The notes under the pieces were generated by a model. The model was not told the DNA's origin. It made no database searches and was given only the letters and a program-made list of their open reading frames with translations. A stretch of DNA of 64,000 bases from CALRQJ02 sp943370285 (GTDB taxonomy: Bacteria; Bacteroidota; Bacteroidia; Chitinophagales; Chitinophagaceae), in NCBI GenBank assembly GCA_943370285.1, contig CALRQJ020000019.1, positions 1-64,000 of the forward strand, written 5' to 3'. The stretch's first letter is position 1. Each line of letters begins with the position of its first letter. Position numbers and translations under genes: made by a program. Positions 8,744 to 20,800 of this stretch are shown one piece after another.

Positions 8744-10678
8744 ATGAAAAAGCTATTGGTTTTATTATTTGTTGTTTTGGTAATGAGTCAGGATTGTTTT
8801 GCCCAATACTCCAAAATAATTGTTCAATTTACTAATAAACAGTCCAACACATTTAGCATTGCTAATCCAAGTGCTTTTCTATCTGCAAAAGCCATACAAA
8901 GAAGAACAACACAACAGCTTACCATTGACAGTACTGACTTACCCATCACTAAGCGTTACTTAGATAGTGTGAGACTAGCAGGCAATGTTACTATTCTTAG
9001 TGTATCAAAATGGTTGAATCAAGTATTAATACAAACAACCGATCAAGCTGCTATTACAAAAATCCAGTCTTTTCCTTTTGTACAATCTACCCGTGGTATT
9101 GGTTTTAGAACTGCAGGCTCAATGCCAACCAATAAATTCAAAGAAACAGTGACTGTTTTGCCGCCATCTCCGCCGCTGCAACAAAGAAACCAAGCCGATA
9201 TTTTCAATTACGGCAACAACTATAACCAAGTTCATATTCATGAAGGAGAGTTTTTACACAATAAAGGTTTTAGTGGTCAGGGAATGATGGTTGCGGTATT
9301 AGATGCCGGTTTTTTGCAATTTAAAAATCACAGTGCTTTAGATAGTGTGAGAATCAACGGACAAATTTTAGGCGAAAAAGATTTTGTCAATTTTGATAAT
9401 AGTGTGAATGAAGACAACCAACATGGTATGCAATGTTTGAGTACGATGGCGGCCAATAAACCCGGGCAAATGGTTGGTACAGCACCTAAAGCAAATTATT
9501 GGTTGTTAAGAACAGAGAATGCTTTTTCAGAATATCCTATTGAAGAATACAATTGGGTAGTGGGAGCAGAATTTGCTGATAGTTGTGGGGCTGATATGAT
9601 TTCTTCTTCACTAGGCTACTATGATTTTGATGACCCACAATTCAATTATAGCTACGCTGATTTTTATAAGAATAAAGCAACAGTTACCCGAGGTGCATCA
9701 CTTGCCGTAAAAAAAGGCATGATTGTGATGAACAGTGCCGGAAATGAAGGCAATGGTGCTTGGCGGTACTTGGTTTTTCCGAGCGATGCAGATAGTGTTT
9801 GTGCAGTGGGTGCTGTAAATAATGGTGGGGCTATTGCAAGCTTTAGCAGCTATGGCTATATGGGCAAAGTGAAGCCCAATGTGGTTTCTGTGGGTCAAGG
9901 AACCATTATTGCCAATCCGGGCAACAGCATTGGTTCGGGTAATGGAACATCATTTTCAAATCCTAATATGGCGGGTTTAGTAGCTTGCTTATGGCAGGCA
10001 TTTCCTACCGTAAAGAATATGAAAGTTTTAGATGCATTGTATAAAAGTGCAGATCGTTATAACAACCCCACAGATAGATATGGCTTTGGCATTCCTAATA
10101 TGAAAACTGCCTATCGGTCATTAAAAAAAGAACAAAACATTGCCTTATATGGAACCGATTGGATGTGGGCCTCTCCTAATCCTTTCACCACACAAATTGA
10201 TGTTCGATTTATTGGTCAAATCGATGGCAATGCTACGCTACAACTTACCGATGCTACTGGTACTGTTATTGCCACGAAAATTTTTAACTCCGAAATGGAG
10301 GAAGTGTACAATCACAGTTTTACCAATTTAGGTAGCTTGTTATCGGGCATTTATTATGTGAAGTATATTGATAATTCAAAGACAAGAAGTATTGAATTAC
10401 AAAAAGGAAATTTATTTGAAAAAGATTGGTTACGAGTACTACCGGTTCCCTTTAATACGCAACTGAAAGTGTTCATCAAAGCACCTGAAAGTGGTGTGGT
10501 ACACATTAGATTGACTGATGCTAAAGGCAGATTGGTAGAAACGATTCAAACTACATTGGTAAGCGGACAAACATCTACTTTGAGTTTTGAAAAAGCGGCT
10601 GCATTACAACGTGGTGCTTACTTTGTGCAATACATCAGTGCGTCACAAAAACGAACCGTAAAAGTAGTTAAGCAATAA
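8744..10678 (+). CDS. Secreted S8 family (subtilisin-like) serine peptidase with T9SS sorting domain
   Basis: 644 aa. Signal peptide at residues 1-20 (ending CFAQ). An N-terminal pro-region runs to about 140. The S8 catalytic domain at about 155-455 shows Asp187 (VAVLDAGF), His227 (NQHGMQ), oxyanion Asn334 (SAGNEG) and Ser403 (GNGTSFSNP). Two successive C-terminal beta-sandwich units follow: one beginning WASPNPFTTQIDVRF (about 468) and one beginning RVLPVPFNTQLKVF (about 562), ending TVKVVKQ. The last is the T9SS type A sorting domain; the first looks like a second copy of it. The protein should be exported across the outer membrane and act outside the cell. Its 3' end overlaps the convergent methyltransferase gene by 11 bases. 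Confidence 0.9.
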   Translation: MKKLLVLLFVVLVMSQDCFAQYSKIIVQFTNKQSNTFSIANPSAFLSAKAIQRRTTQQLTIDSTDLPITKRYLDSVRLAGNVTILSVSKWLNQVLIQTTDQAAITKIQSFPFVQSTRGIGFRTAGSMPTNKFKETVTVLPPSPPLQQRNQADIFNYGNNYNQVHIHEGEFLHNKGFSGQGMMVAVLDAGFLQFKNHSALDSVRINGQILGEKDFVNFDNSVNEDNQHGMQCLSTMAANKPGQMVGTAPKANYWLLRTENAFSEYPIEEYNWVVGAEFADSCGADMISSSLGYYDFDDPQFNYSYADFYKNKATVTRGASLAVKKGMIVMNSAGNEGNGAWRYLVFPSDADSVCAVGAVNNGGAIASFSSYGYMGKVKPNVVSVGQGTIIANPGNSIGSGNGTSFSNPNMAGLVACLWQAFPTVKNMKVLDALYKSADRYNNPTDRYGFGIPNMKTAYRSLKKEQNIALYGTDWMWASPNPFTTQIDVRFIGQIDGNATLQLTDATGTVIATKIFNSEMEEVYNHSFTNLGSLLSGIYYVKYIDNSKTRSIELQKGNLFEKDWLRVLPVPFNTQLKVFIKAPESGVVHIRLTDAKGRLVETIQTTLVSGQTSTLSFEKAAALQRGAYFVQYISASQKRTVKVVKQ

Positions 10679-11876
10679 ATAGAGCGGCAAACATAGTATC
10701 TCCTTTTTCGGCATAGCCGGAAATTAATCCCGATTGCAAGTGTTCCAGTTTTAATGACTGCGTAATGAATGCTACCATGTTTTCATTCTCTGCTTTAAAA
10801 ACCGAACAGGTGATGTATAAGAAATAACCTCCTTTTGCCAAACGAGTTGCAGCATTGGTTACAATTCGCTGTTGTAAGGATGCGTAGTAGTCTATTTTTT
10901 CATAGGTAAAATAGTACAATTGTTCAGGTGTACGACCCCAAGTTCCGCTTCCGCTGCAAGGTGCATCGCAAATAATGAGTTGAAAGGTATCATTGGGGAG
11001 TTCATTGGTACCGGTCAAATCAGCTGCCGCTATTTTGTATTGCTGTATACTTGCCTTCGCAAATCGTTGCTTTAAGTTTTGTAAAATCGATGCTCTTATA
11101 TCTGTCACTGTTAAGTTAAAAGCAGGGAGTGTATCTTTTGCCAGAATAGATTTTCCGCCACTGGCAGCACAACTATCCCACACATTCAACGGCTTACTTG
11201 AGGTATTTTGGGCTAATTGATTTTTAATGGTGGTAAGATATTGCCCCACTCGTTGAGACGATACATCTTGCACTACGACATCTTCATCTATTCTTAAGAC
11301 ATCATCGAGTTTGGTAGTTTGTTCAAATGCAAAACATTGGTCACTAATAGTACGAAAAGCAATTCCTACTTTATGCAATTGTTGTACTACTTTTTGTTGC
11401 TTTCCCGGTCTTACTCGAATAAATAAATCTGGCTGTATCAAATGCGACTCACAGAAGGCAATAGCATCTACTCCATCACTTAAATCATCTATCCAATTAA
11501 ATATTTGTTTACTATTAAAATCAGGATATTGCTGTTGTAAAAAATGTATTCTATCTGATAATGGTTCATTCCAATTATTTATCCAACGGTCATCAAATAC
11601 AGAGTGCCATTGACCAGCTGTTTGCTGACATAGAAAAAGAGCCGCTTTTATTTTTTCCGGAATACTAATTTCCGGCAAAGCCTTTCCTAACCTGAAATAG
11701 GAATAACACAAATGACTAATATTTTTTCTGTCTTTACTGCCATGCTTTTTGTGTTGTGTAAAATATTGCTTTAAGTGATGCACAAGCGGAGTACTTCCAT
11801 CGTAGGATTTGATGAGGGTTTCGGCTGTGTTTAAATAAGACCAAAATCTTCCTGCTCCTTGTGCTATCATGGGCAT
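10668..11876 (-). CDS. RsmB/NOP-family RNA cytosine-C5 methyltransferase
   Basis: About 402 aa from the chosen ATG at 11876 (a second ATG at 11870 is also possible). The frame stays open upstream to 11915, but that extension is the terminator hairpin of the sucB gene, so it is unlikely to be coding. The catalytic domain shows SAM-binding SCAASGGKS, motif IV CDAPCSGSGTW and motif VI ITCSVFKAENE with the paired catalytic cysteines. The N-terminal half matches the helical NusB-like/RsmB region only weakly. The family methylates cytosine in 16S rRNA or tRNA using SAM. Which nucleotide is modified cannot be told. Confidence 0.85.
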   Translation of the reverse strand: MPMIAQGAGRFWSYLNTAETLIKSYDGSTPLVHHLKQYFTQHKKHGSKDRKNISHLCYSYFRLGKALPEISIPEKIKAALFLCQQTAGQWHSVFDDRWINNWNEPLSDRIHFLQQQYPDFNSKQIFNWIDDLSDGVDAIAFCESHLIQPDLFIRVRPGKQQKVVQQLHKVGIAFRTISDQCFAFEQTTKLDDVLRIDEDVVVQDVSSQRVGQYLTTIKNQLAQNTSSKPLNVWDSCAASGGKSILAKDTLPAFNLTVTDIRASILQNLKQRFAKASIQQYKIAAADLTGTNELPNDTFQLIICDAPCSGSGTWGRTPEQLYYFTYEKIDYYASLQQRIVTNAATRLAKGGYFLYITCSVFKAENENMVAFITQSLKLEHLQSGLISGYAEKGDTMFAALFIA

Positions 11877-11893
11877 CAACTTAAAGTATTTAA

Positions 11894-11923
11894 AAAGCCT
11901 GTTACAATATTGCAACAGGCTTT
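11894..11923 (-). terminator. Rho-independent terminator of sucB
   Basis: On the minus strand AAAGCCTGTT and AACAGGCTTT form a 10-bp stem with a 10-base loop, followed by TTTTTAAATACTTT. It lies 21 bases after the sucB stop and just upstream of the methyltransferase start. Confidence 0.85.
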
Positions 11924-11943
11924 GAGTGTGTTATTGCTAACTG

Positions 11944-13152
11944 CTATAGTTCTAATAATGTTTTTACAGGATCCTTACCCATTAACAACAAAGCAGGATT
12001 TTCAAGTAATTCTTTCACCCGAACCAAAAAGCTTACACTTTCTTTACCATCGATGATACGGTGGTCATAGCTGAGTGCTAAATACATCATTGGTCTGATT
12101 TCTACCTTACCATTGATAGCCATAGGTCTTTCCTGAATCTTGTGCATCCCTAAAATAGCACTCTGAGGAATATTGATGATGGGTGTACTCATTAAACTGC
12201 CAAACACACCACCATTAGTGATGGTAAATGTGCCGCCGGTTAATTCTTCGGCAGTTAATTTACTATCCCTGGCTTTACCAGCTAATTCCACCACTTTTTT
12301 CTCCACTTCTGCCATACTCATACTTTCAACATTACGCATTACAGGAACAGTTAAACCTCTTGGCGTACTTACTGCAATACTAATATCAGCATAATCATGA
12401 AACACCAACTCGTCGCCATCAATATAGGCATTTACCGTTGGCCATTCGCTTAATGCAATGGCACAGGCTTTGGCAAAAAAGCTCATAAAGCCCAAGTTAA
12501 CGCCATGTGCTTCTTTGAATTTGTCTTTATGCTTTGCTCTAATATCCATGATTGGCCCCATATCCACTTCATTGAAAGTGGTCAGCATGGCGGTGGTGTT
12601 TTTTGCTTCTACCAGCCTGCGGCTGATGGTTTTACGCAGGTTACTCATTCTTTCTCTGCGAACATTGCGGGTATTGAGTTCAACACCGGCAAATGATTTT
12701 TTACCCGGATTGGCCAATGCTTCCAACACATCCTGCTTCATAATTTTTCCACCGGCACCGCTAGGCTCAATGGCTTTTACATCTACTTTTTTATCGGCGA
12801 TAATAGCAGAGGCAACAGGAGTTGCTTTAATGTCGTTTGAAACTGAAGTAACAGGTGCTGTGTTTGTCGGAGCCACCGCTGCAGCTACTTCTTTTGGTGC
12901 TTCGCCTTCTGGTTTGGCAGCAGTTTCATCAATTTGAGCCAACACACTGCCAATCAAAATAGTATCGCCTTCATTGGCCAAGGTTTTTAAAACACCGGCT
13001 TTTTCTGCATTTACTTCAAAAGTGGCTTTTTCGCTCTCTAATTCAGCAATTACTTCATCTCTTTCCACATAACTGCCATCTCTTTTCGTCCATTTCAATA
13101 AGGTAACTTCTGAAATAGACTCACCAACAGCAGGAACTTTAATATCTATCAT
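11944..13152 (-). CDS. sucB: 2-oxoglutarate dehydrogenase E2 (dihydrolipoyl succinyltransferase)
   Basis: 402 aa. Lipoyl domain at about residues 1-75 with the modified Lys42 in ESEKATFEV; an Ala/Pro-rich linker; a peripheral-subunit-binding domain at about 110-150 (ADKKVDVKAIEPSGAGGKIM); and the acyltransferase core at about 170-402 with active-site His364 and Asp368 in SYDHRIIDG. GESISEVTLLKW and the single lipoyl domain point to SucB rather than the pyruvate or branched-chain E2. It transfers the succinyl group to CoA in the TCA cycle. The sucA (E1) gene, often adjacent, is not next to it; the gene stands alone with its own terminator. Confidence 0.92.
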   Translation of the reverse strand: MIDIKVPAVGESISEVTLLKWTKRDGSYVERDEVIAELESEKATFEVNAEKAGVLKTLANEGDTILIGSVLAQIDETAAKPEGEAPKEVAAAVAPTNTAPVTSVSNDIKATPVASAIIADKKVDVKAIEPSGAGGKIMKQDVLEALANPGKKSFAGVELNTRNVRRERMSNLRKTISRRLVEAKNTTAMLTTFNEVDMGPIMDIRAKHKDKFKEAHGVNLGFMSFFAKACAIALSEWPTVNAYIDGDELVFHDYADISIAVSTPRGLTVPVMRNVESMSMAEVEKKVVELAGKARDSKLTAEELTGGTFTITNGGVFGSLMSTPIINIPQSAILGMHKIQERPMAINGKVEIRPMMYLALSYDHRIIDGKESVSFLVRVKELLENPALLLMGKDPVKTLLEL

Positions 13153-13326
13153 AATTCGATTTGTATTTTACGCTTCAGTAAAGAGTGGCAAATTTCGGGG
13201 AAAAATGATTGCTATGGTTAGGAATTTTATTCCGAACAATTATAAATAGAAAACTTAGTAAAAAAACAATATAGCAGATTTGTAACAGATACAAAAAAAT
13301 AGTAGTTTGTGTTAAAAAAGGCATCA

Positions 13327-16300
13327 ATGAAACTTTATTTTGCCATTCTTACCACTAGTATAGTCATAACTGCTTGTACTTCTAGTAAACCCATAACACA
13401 AAATACAAAGCAATCTAATACACAACTTTCAGAACAACAGAAGATTGAGCAAAGAGATGCACTTGAGTTGCTAAAAGTTAGAAATCCGAAAACAGGATTG
13501 CCCGAGCCCTATAAGCTGATAAGTGCATTTGAAACCTTTAAGACAAAACAGCGAAATGCAGCTCAATTAAGAACAGATACAGCCATACAAGGCATTAATT
13601 GGACCGAGAGAGGTCCTTGGCAAGTCGGAGGCAGAACCCGTTCGGTAGTTTGGGACAAAAACGACCCAACTAAAAGAAAAATATGGGCCGGGAGTGTAAG
13701 TGGCGGGCTTTGGTATTGTGAAAATATTTTTAATAGTACTCCCAATTGGCATAAAGTAGATGATTTAATGGATAATCTAAGTATAACAAGTATTATATAC
13801 GATCCATTTAATAGTAATATCATGTACTTCGCTACCGGTGAAAGAACGTCAAATTTTGGAGGAAATTTTAGAGGCTTAGGATTATATAAAAGTGTTAACG
13901 GTGGTAATACTTGGGTGCCGCATCCGGCAATTAACAATCATGAATTGGGTCAGGTACAAAAAATACTAATTGATAGTACTGGTATTTTATATGCCGCAAC
14001 TAGCAGGTACGGATTAGCGAAGTATGACACCGCTACAAATATGTGGGTTAGTGAATTAAATATTCAGCCCAATGCAACCCTTGCTTACGATGTTGAAATA
14101 GATGGAAGTGGTGATTTGATAACCGCACTACAACGAAGGGATACGATTGCGGAACCGACGCTTTTTTATAAAAATTATAATAATACAACCCATCAATATA
14201 GTACAACTTGGTTAGAATTACCCAATTCAATACAGCCTATAGCCAATTCAAGCAGAATAGAAATTGTGCCTAAAGCAAAGCGAAACGAATCAGGTTTTTA
14301 TGTATTGGCTGCCAATAAAAACAACGGAGCTTGTCATTCTATAAAACTTGTCTACCAATTTCAGAATGTATTTTATGCGGATCCATTAGGCGTTCCTACC
14401 ATTGATGATGGCGGAAATGCAGGTGTAAATTTTGCCAGAGATCAAGCTGAATACGACCTAACCGGTGCAGTACCATTAGGTAATGCTCAATATTTGATTG
14501 TTGGAGGTATTAGTCATAGTAAATACGTTCTCAACCAAGGTAATTATACTTGGGTGCAAAGTAGTTGGTGGACGGGTGGTGGATTTCAAACAAACTGCCA
14601 TGCAGACCAACATGATATTGTTTTTTTTCCTGGCAGTAGTGACACCGCATTAATTGCTAATGATGGTGGCGTTTACATTACCACTAATCTGTCTAATCTA
14701 ATCCCTGCGTATCAAGATAGAAATGATGGATATAGAGTTACACAATTTTATCATGCAGCAAACACATATGATACCGAACATTATTTATTAGGTGGAACTC
14801 AAGACAATGGCACTTGGCGGTTTACTGCTGGTACCGGACAATATCCAACTAAAGCAACAGGAGGCGATGGTGCCTATTGTCATATTGACCATACAGACTT
14901 TAACTTGCAAATTGGGGCATATATATATAACAATTATCGTGTTTCAACAGATGGTGGTGCCAGTTTTACAGGTCATAATTTTAAAGCATCCAATGGAGAT
15001 GAAAGAGGGTTATTTATAAACCCAACTATTTTCGAAAGGTATTCTAGAAAATTATTTGGCGCCTGGAGTGTTGATTCTATCATGCGGTACGATGATGTTG
15101 CTACTAAAGGACCTAACTGGACTAGACTTAGACTTAGTGCTATGGATAGTGGATACTGCACCCATATCAATAATGCACCGGCCGACAATAAAGACAATTT
15201 GTTTGTTGGGACTAATAAAGGGAGGGTAATAAAGCTGATGGATGTTGGAGGAACGGTACAAACTACTTCTGAAGTACTCATGCAGGATTCAGTGCCTAAT
15301 GGATGGGTAAGTTGTATAGCGCAAGATTATAGCAATCCCGATCATTTATTGGTAACATTTAGCAACTATGGGGTAAAAAGCATTTGGGAAACCAAAGACA
15401 ATGGTATTTCCTGGAAATGTGTGGAGGGAAATTTACCCGATATGCCGGTAAGGTGGTGCTTGTTTCATCCTGATGATCCAAAAAGAGCATTAATTGCAAC
15501 AGAAATAGGCGTTTGGAGTACTGACAATTTAGACAGTGACACGGTTGATTGGCAACCCAATAATGCCTCGCTAGCTAATGTAAGAGTGGATGCTTTACGC
15601 TTAGGCATGGAAAACAAATATGAGTATAACACATATTATAATTCAAATAATTTACACTTGGTAGCTGCCACACATGGTAGAGGTTTATATACCACCAATT
15701 TACCTAAAATTCCTAATATTTATTTTACAAGCAACAATTTGCAATTGCCTGAAAAAACAACCATTGATAATGGTTGCGAAAAATATACAGACTACAAAAT
15801 GTATGTTGGCATGTCTATACCGTTTAGTAATGACTTACGAATTGCAGTTGATACACTACCCGGATTTACAGCCAAAAAAGGAAAAGACTTTGATTTGTTT
15901 GTGAATGGCAATCAAACCAACGAAATTTTATTTGATGCCGGTACTGATTATACCAGAGAACTAACGGTGAGAATATATAATGATGCCCTTATTAATCCCG
16001 GAAGACAGTTTGCCCTTCAATTAAGGATGCTAACCAATACAAAAGCTGCAATTATCAGAGCCACTGCAAGTATAGATACTGTTATAATCATTGATAATGA
16101 TGCAGAGCCAGATTTTAATGAAAGTATTAAATTAGTTACTTTAACAGCTGGCAGTAGTGAAATCAATAATTCAACTCCCACTCCTTTTGCACACGGTACA
16201 AAACTTACCCAAGTAGAATATAGGTGGGACAGCACTTATTTATTACAAGCAGGGTTAAAACCTAATGTACCCATTTCAGCATTTTCACTTCAAACCAGAC

Positions 16301-17743
16301 ATGCCCCTAACAATACAGTACAACCCGTTCCATACTGCACGATACGGCGTCTATACCAGTGGGTTTTATGGAACTGATTGGCCTTTTATATTGGGTACAA
16401 CTAGCCAAGATTTAAGCAATTATACACCCGGAACCGATACGAGTAACTACCCCATTAGTTTTACCTGGAGAAGAGATGAAAATCTTTTCATTAATATGTA
16501 TGTAAACAATAACCATTGTCCAGATGCCACCAAAGGAGCCGTTACACTAGAAGGATATAGTACTATTCCTGGATCGGGACAAAATCAAACCATGTATAGA
16601 ACCGGAAATGATGATTTTAATTGTGGTACCCCTTTCAACTCTTCGGTAAACATTGCAACTTATAGCCCATTGATTTCATTTAAGCAGAATTATTATATTG
16701 AAGCTGCAAAAGGCACTTTAGATTCAGCAATTGAAAAACTTGGCCCCTTTGAAACCGTGTATTTCAAATCATCACCAACAGTATTATTAGCAAAAGTAGA
16801 AAATCTGAGTAGCCATAACTATGGCTGTGTTAAAGTACAAATTGACAGACAAGGAGATACCATTCAACCATTTTGGAATAATAATCTTGCCAACAGTTTA
16901 TTGGCAAAAACCTGGCGCATTATACCAACCAATAATAACCCAAGTGGTAATTATAGAATCACAGTTTACTTTAGTCCGGAAGAAGCTAGGGCTTGGATGA
17001 CAGAAAAGGGATTACCTTGGAGTGCTATTCAACTGGTAAAAACGCCTAATGCAGTTTCTTCCATTAATCCCTTAAATGTACCATCCGGTATAATCGTTCA
17101 GAATAATATTTTAGCAGATAGTATTGGAAGCGGCAATGGATTAACTTATAGAGTAACGGCCGAATTTAGTACCGGATTTTCTGGCTTTGGAGCTGGTGTG
17201 CCGGGTTATAATCCTTTACCGCTCCGTTGGTTAAACCTAAATGCTACTGTACAAGATCAATCTATTGATATTGAATGGCAAACTGCTAACGAAATAAATA
17301 CACTATCATTTGACATAGAAAAAAGCACAGATGGCAGCAATTTTAAAACAATTGGAACAATGCCGTCAAAGAATTCATCTATAAATGATTACTTATTTAT
17401 TGATAGAAATCCTATTCAAGGCATTAACTATTATCGCATCAAACAAAGGGATAAAGATGGAAAAATAACTTATTCTACCATTGTAAAAATAAAATGGCAG
17501 CTCCTATCAAATCTGATTGTTTATCCTAATCCTGCTAAAAATGAACTCAATATAAATAGCGGCAATAGAATGATCAATTTTATCAATATCATCAACGCAT
17601 CCGGAAATAACGTTTTTCGTAGAATAGGGTTAAATCAAAATAAAATTACCATACCAATTACAAAATTACCAAATGGGTCATACCGCTTACAATTGCAGTT
17701 CCATGATGGTAGCCAATCCATTACCAGTTTTGTAAAACAATAA
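13327..17743 (+). pseudogene. Large secreted propeller protein with T9SS sorting domain, split by a frameshift
   Basis: Two reading frames make one protein of about 1470 aa: frame 1 from ATG 13327 (the frame is open from GTG 13309) to a stop at 16377, and frame 2 onward to 17743. The signal peptide MKLYFAILTTSIVITAC has a lipobox. Residues about 70-800 hold sialidase/BNR-type propeller repeats (GLYKSVNGGNTW, STDGGASFTG, ETKDNGISWKC). A Calx-beta-like region, a fibronectin-like segment (DIEWQTANEINTLSFDIEKS) and a T9SS type A domain (VYPNPAKNELNIN) follow. Removing one C from the CCC at 16324-16326 restores a smooth join (VQP then FHTARYGVYTSGF). Codon use and conservation on both sides look healthy, so either a recent mutation or a sequencing error is possible. 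Confidence 0.75.
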
Positions 17744-17751
17744 GTACAAAC

Positions 17752-17780
17752 AAAAATCCCCAGTAAAACCGGGGATTTTT
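17752..17780. terminator. Bidirectional rho-independent terminator
   Basis: AAAAATCCCC and GGGGATTTTT flank a 9-base loop, giving a stem with T runs on both strands. It lies between the convergent secreted-protein and smc genes. Confidence 0.88.
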
Positions 17781-17800
17781 TGTACTACTAACCGTATGTT

Positions 17801-20800
17801 TTAATTCAAACTTCTAAAGTCAACCGGTACTAATTTACTTACGCCGGGTTCTTGCATGGTTACACCATAAATGACATCAACAGCACCCATTGTTTGTTTA
17901 TTGTGGGTGACAATGATGAACTGACTATTATCGCTAAACTGCTTAATCATATTGGTAAACTTACCTACATTGGCATCATCCAACGGTGCATCCACCTCAT
18001 CTAAAATACAGAATGGTGCAGGTTTAATGAGGTAGATAGAAAACAGTAAGGCGGTTGCGGTTAATGTCTTTTCTCCACCACTCAATTGGGTAATAGATGA
18101 TGGTCGTTTACCTTTGGGCTTGGCAATAATGTCGATACCTGTTTCAGCTAAATTTTCCGGATTTTCTAAAATCATATCAGCGGTATCCTCTTCTGTAAAT
18201 AACGCTTTAAATACTTTTTGGAAGTTCTCTCTCACTTTATTGAATGTATCTAAGAATTGCTGATTGGCTGTCGCTTCTACTTCTTGAATGGTAAGCAGTA
18301 GACTTTCCTTTGCCGTTACCAAATCATTCTTTTGCTCTAGAATAAACTCGTAACGCTTTTTCATTTCTTGAAATGCTTCGATGGCAGTTGGATTGACTTC
18401 GCCAATATTTTCCAAACGCTTCTTCATTCTATCACTGCTGGCTTGCAAGTCTTCGAGTGGTGTATCGGTTGTTCTTGGTTGATCAATAATTTCATCTAAC
18501 TCCACTTTGAACTCCAAACTCAATCGTTCTTTCATTCCTGCTAATTGCAGTTTTAATTCGTTGAGTTTATCTTTAATCTCAGCCAATAAATGATCAATCA
18601 TTTCTTTGCTCTTCACCTTATGTCTCAGCGCACTTTCTTTTTCCTGCATTTCGTTACGCAGGTTATAATATGTTTGATCGGCCTCGTTTAATTGCTTTTC
18701 TTCTGCTTCCTTGCTGTACATCAATTCCAACAATAATTCCTCTGCTTCGGTCAATGCCTTTTTACTAGCTTCAATATGCGACGCCGCTTCTTCTAATTGA
18801 GTAGTATTATTGGTGATTTGTTGATGTAAATCGTTAAGTTGATTTTGCTTGAACTCCAACTCTTGTTTCAACGTAGCAATCTTACTTTGTTGACGGGTTA
18901 ATTGCAAATTGGTTTCATTGTATTTGGCGTTGGCAAAACTGTATTCTTGTTCAGCCATTTGATAATCCTGCTCTACCATTTTCATTTCTTCGGTAGTGGC
19001 CAAAAGTTGCTCATTCAACTGCACCAATGCTTCACGGGTTTCGGCAATCGAATCTTGTTCGTCTTGTAAACGTTGTTCTAAATCTTCTAACCGCTGCTGG
19101 GCATTTTGCTGTGTGGCCTGAAGGTTTTCAATTCTATTCTTAGCCGCAAATACTTGATTGGTGAGTTGGTTGATTTCATTTTCGGTCTGCTTAATCACCT
19201 GCTCTTTCAATTGTTCGTTGTAACTAATCACTTCATTGTGCTTCAACTGAATATCAGCTTTCAACGCATTTACAATCGCTTCTTGAGCATGAATTTCTTC
19301 AATCAGCTTTTCTAAATTCTTGGCACGGCCAATTTTCTTTCCTTCAAATAAACCAACACTTCCACCTGTTAAAGTGTATTTGCCTTTTACATATTTTCCA
19401 TGCTTTTCAATCACTACTGCCCCATTGCTATTGGTGATGGCATCTTCCGTTTCGGCGATATACACATTGCCCAATAAATACGCCGCTAAATTTTTGTATT
19501 TGTCATCCACTTCTATCACACCCAAAGCTGCAATGGTTCCGGCTGGTTGGTGACTGTCAGGTGCAACAAAATTGTTCACCCTATCTAACATAAAGAAATT
19601 AGCCTTCCCTTTTTGATGGGCATCTAACAAATGGACGGCCTGTAAACCTTCTTGTAAATCGTTGACTACATAATAGTTCAGGTAAGGCTCCAACACATTT
19701 TCAACCGCTGTTCTATAGGCTTCTTTTACATAAATAATATCCGAAAGAATAGGTGCTGTATGGTTCCAATTGCTGTTATTGTGTAAAAACTTTACACTAT
19801 CCGGATAACCTTCCATCGAATCAATCAAGCTCTTCAATAAATCATGTTCGTTGCGTTTGGCGTCTAGTTTTCTATTTTCTTCTGCCAATTTATTTCGCAA
19901 TACTTCAACCTGGGCTTGAGCTTCTAAAATTTGTTCCTTGGTTCTGTCGTGATGGTCTTGTAACTGTTGTAAATCAATTCGCTTATCTGCTAACTGTTGT
20001 TCTTTATCAACCAGTTCGGTTTCTACTTGCTGTAATTGTAACTGACGGTTTTGCTTTTCTTCTGTTAGTTGAGCATGGGCTCTTTGTAAGTTTTGAATAG
20101 AAGTATCCGCAACTGCTACTTTTTTCTCCGCATCAAACTGACTGCGTTGAATATGTTGGTATTGCCCTCTTAATGCATCAACACCTGATCTTTTCTCATC
20201 AAAAATTCGACGCTTATCTTCCAAATCCATTTTAGATACATCAGCATCGGTATGTAAGTCGGCTAATGCTTTTTCTTCTTCGCCTACTTGCAATTGGGTG
20301 TACTGAATTGAATCTTCAATATTTTTTAATTGACCCGAAGCTTTTTCTAAAAAGTCTTTGAGGTTGGTTTCTTTCTCAGTGAGGTAATGGAGTTTTTGGG
20401 TAGCGAGATTTTTCTCATTCTCTTTGGTACGCAAGTTTTGTAACAATTCATTGAAAGCATGTTGCATCGATTGCAATGCTTTTTCCTTTTCAATGAATCC
20501 CACTTTTTCTTGTTCAACTGTTGCCTCAGCAGTTGCAATTTCTGCTTCTAGCTGAACCCTTTTATCAGTTTCGGCATCTTGTTGTTCATGTAAGGAACGA
20601 TAAGTAATGTTGAACCCTTCTAAAGCTGCTTTTGCCAACTCAATCGAAATCTCTCGATAGTCTTTTTTGATCTCGTAATATTTCTCTGCTTTTTTGGCTT
20701 GATTCTCAAGGGTTTTAAGCTGGTTGTTGATTTCAAACAACAAGTCTTCAATACGATTCAAATCTTGCTCGGTAGCATCTAATTTATTCTTGGCTTCTTT

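Noticed and set aside
11877..11915. Longer N-terminus for the RsmB-like protein
   Set aside because: Those codons overlap the sucB terminator hairpin.
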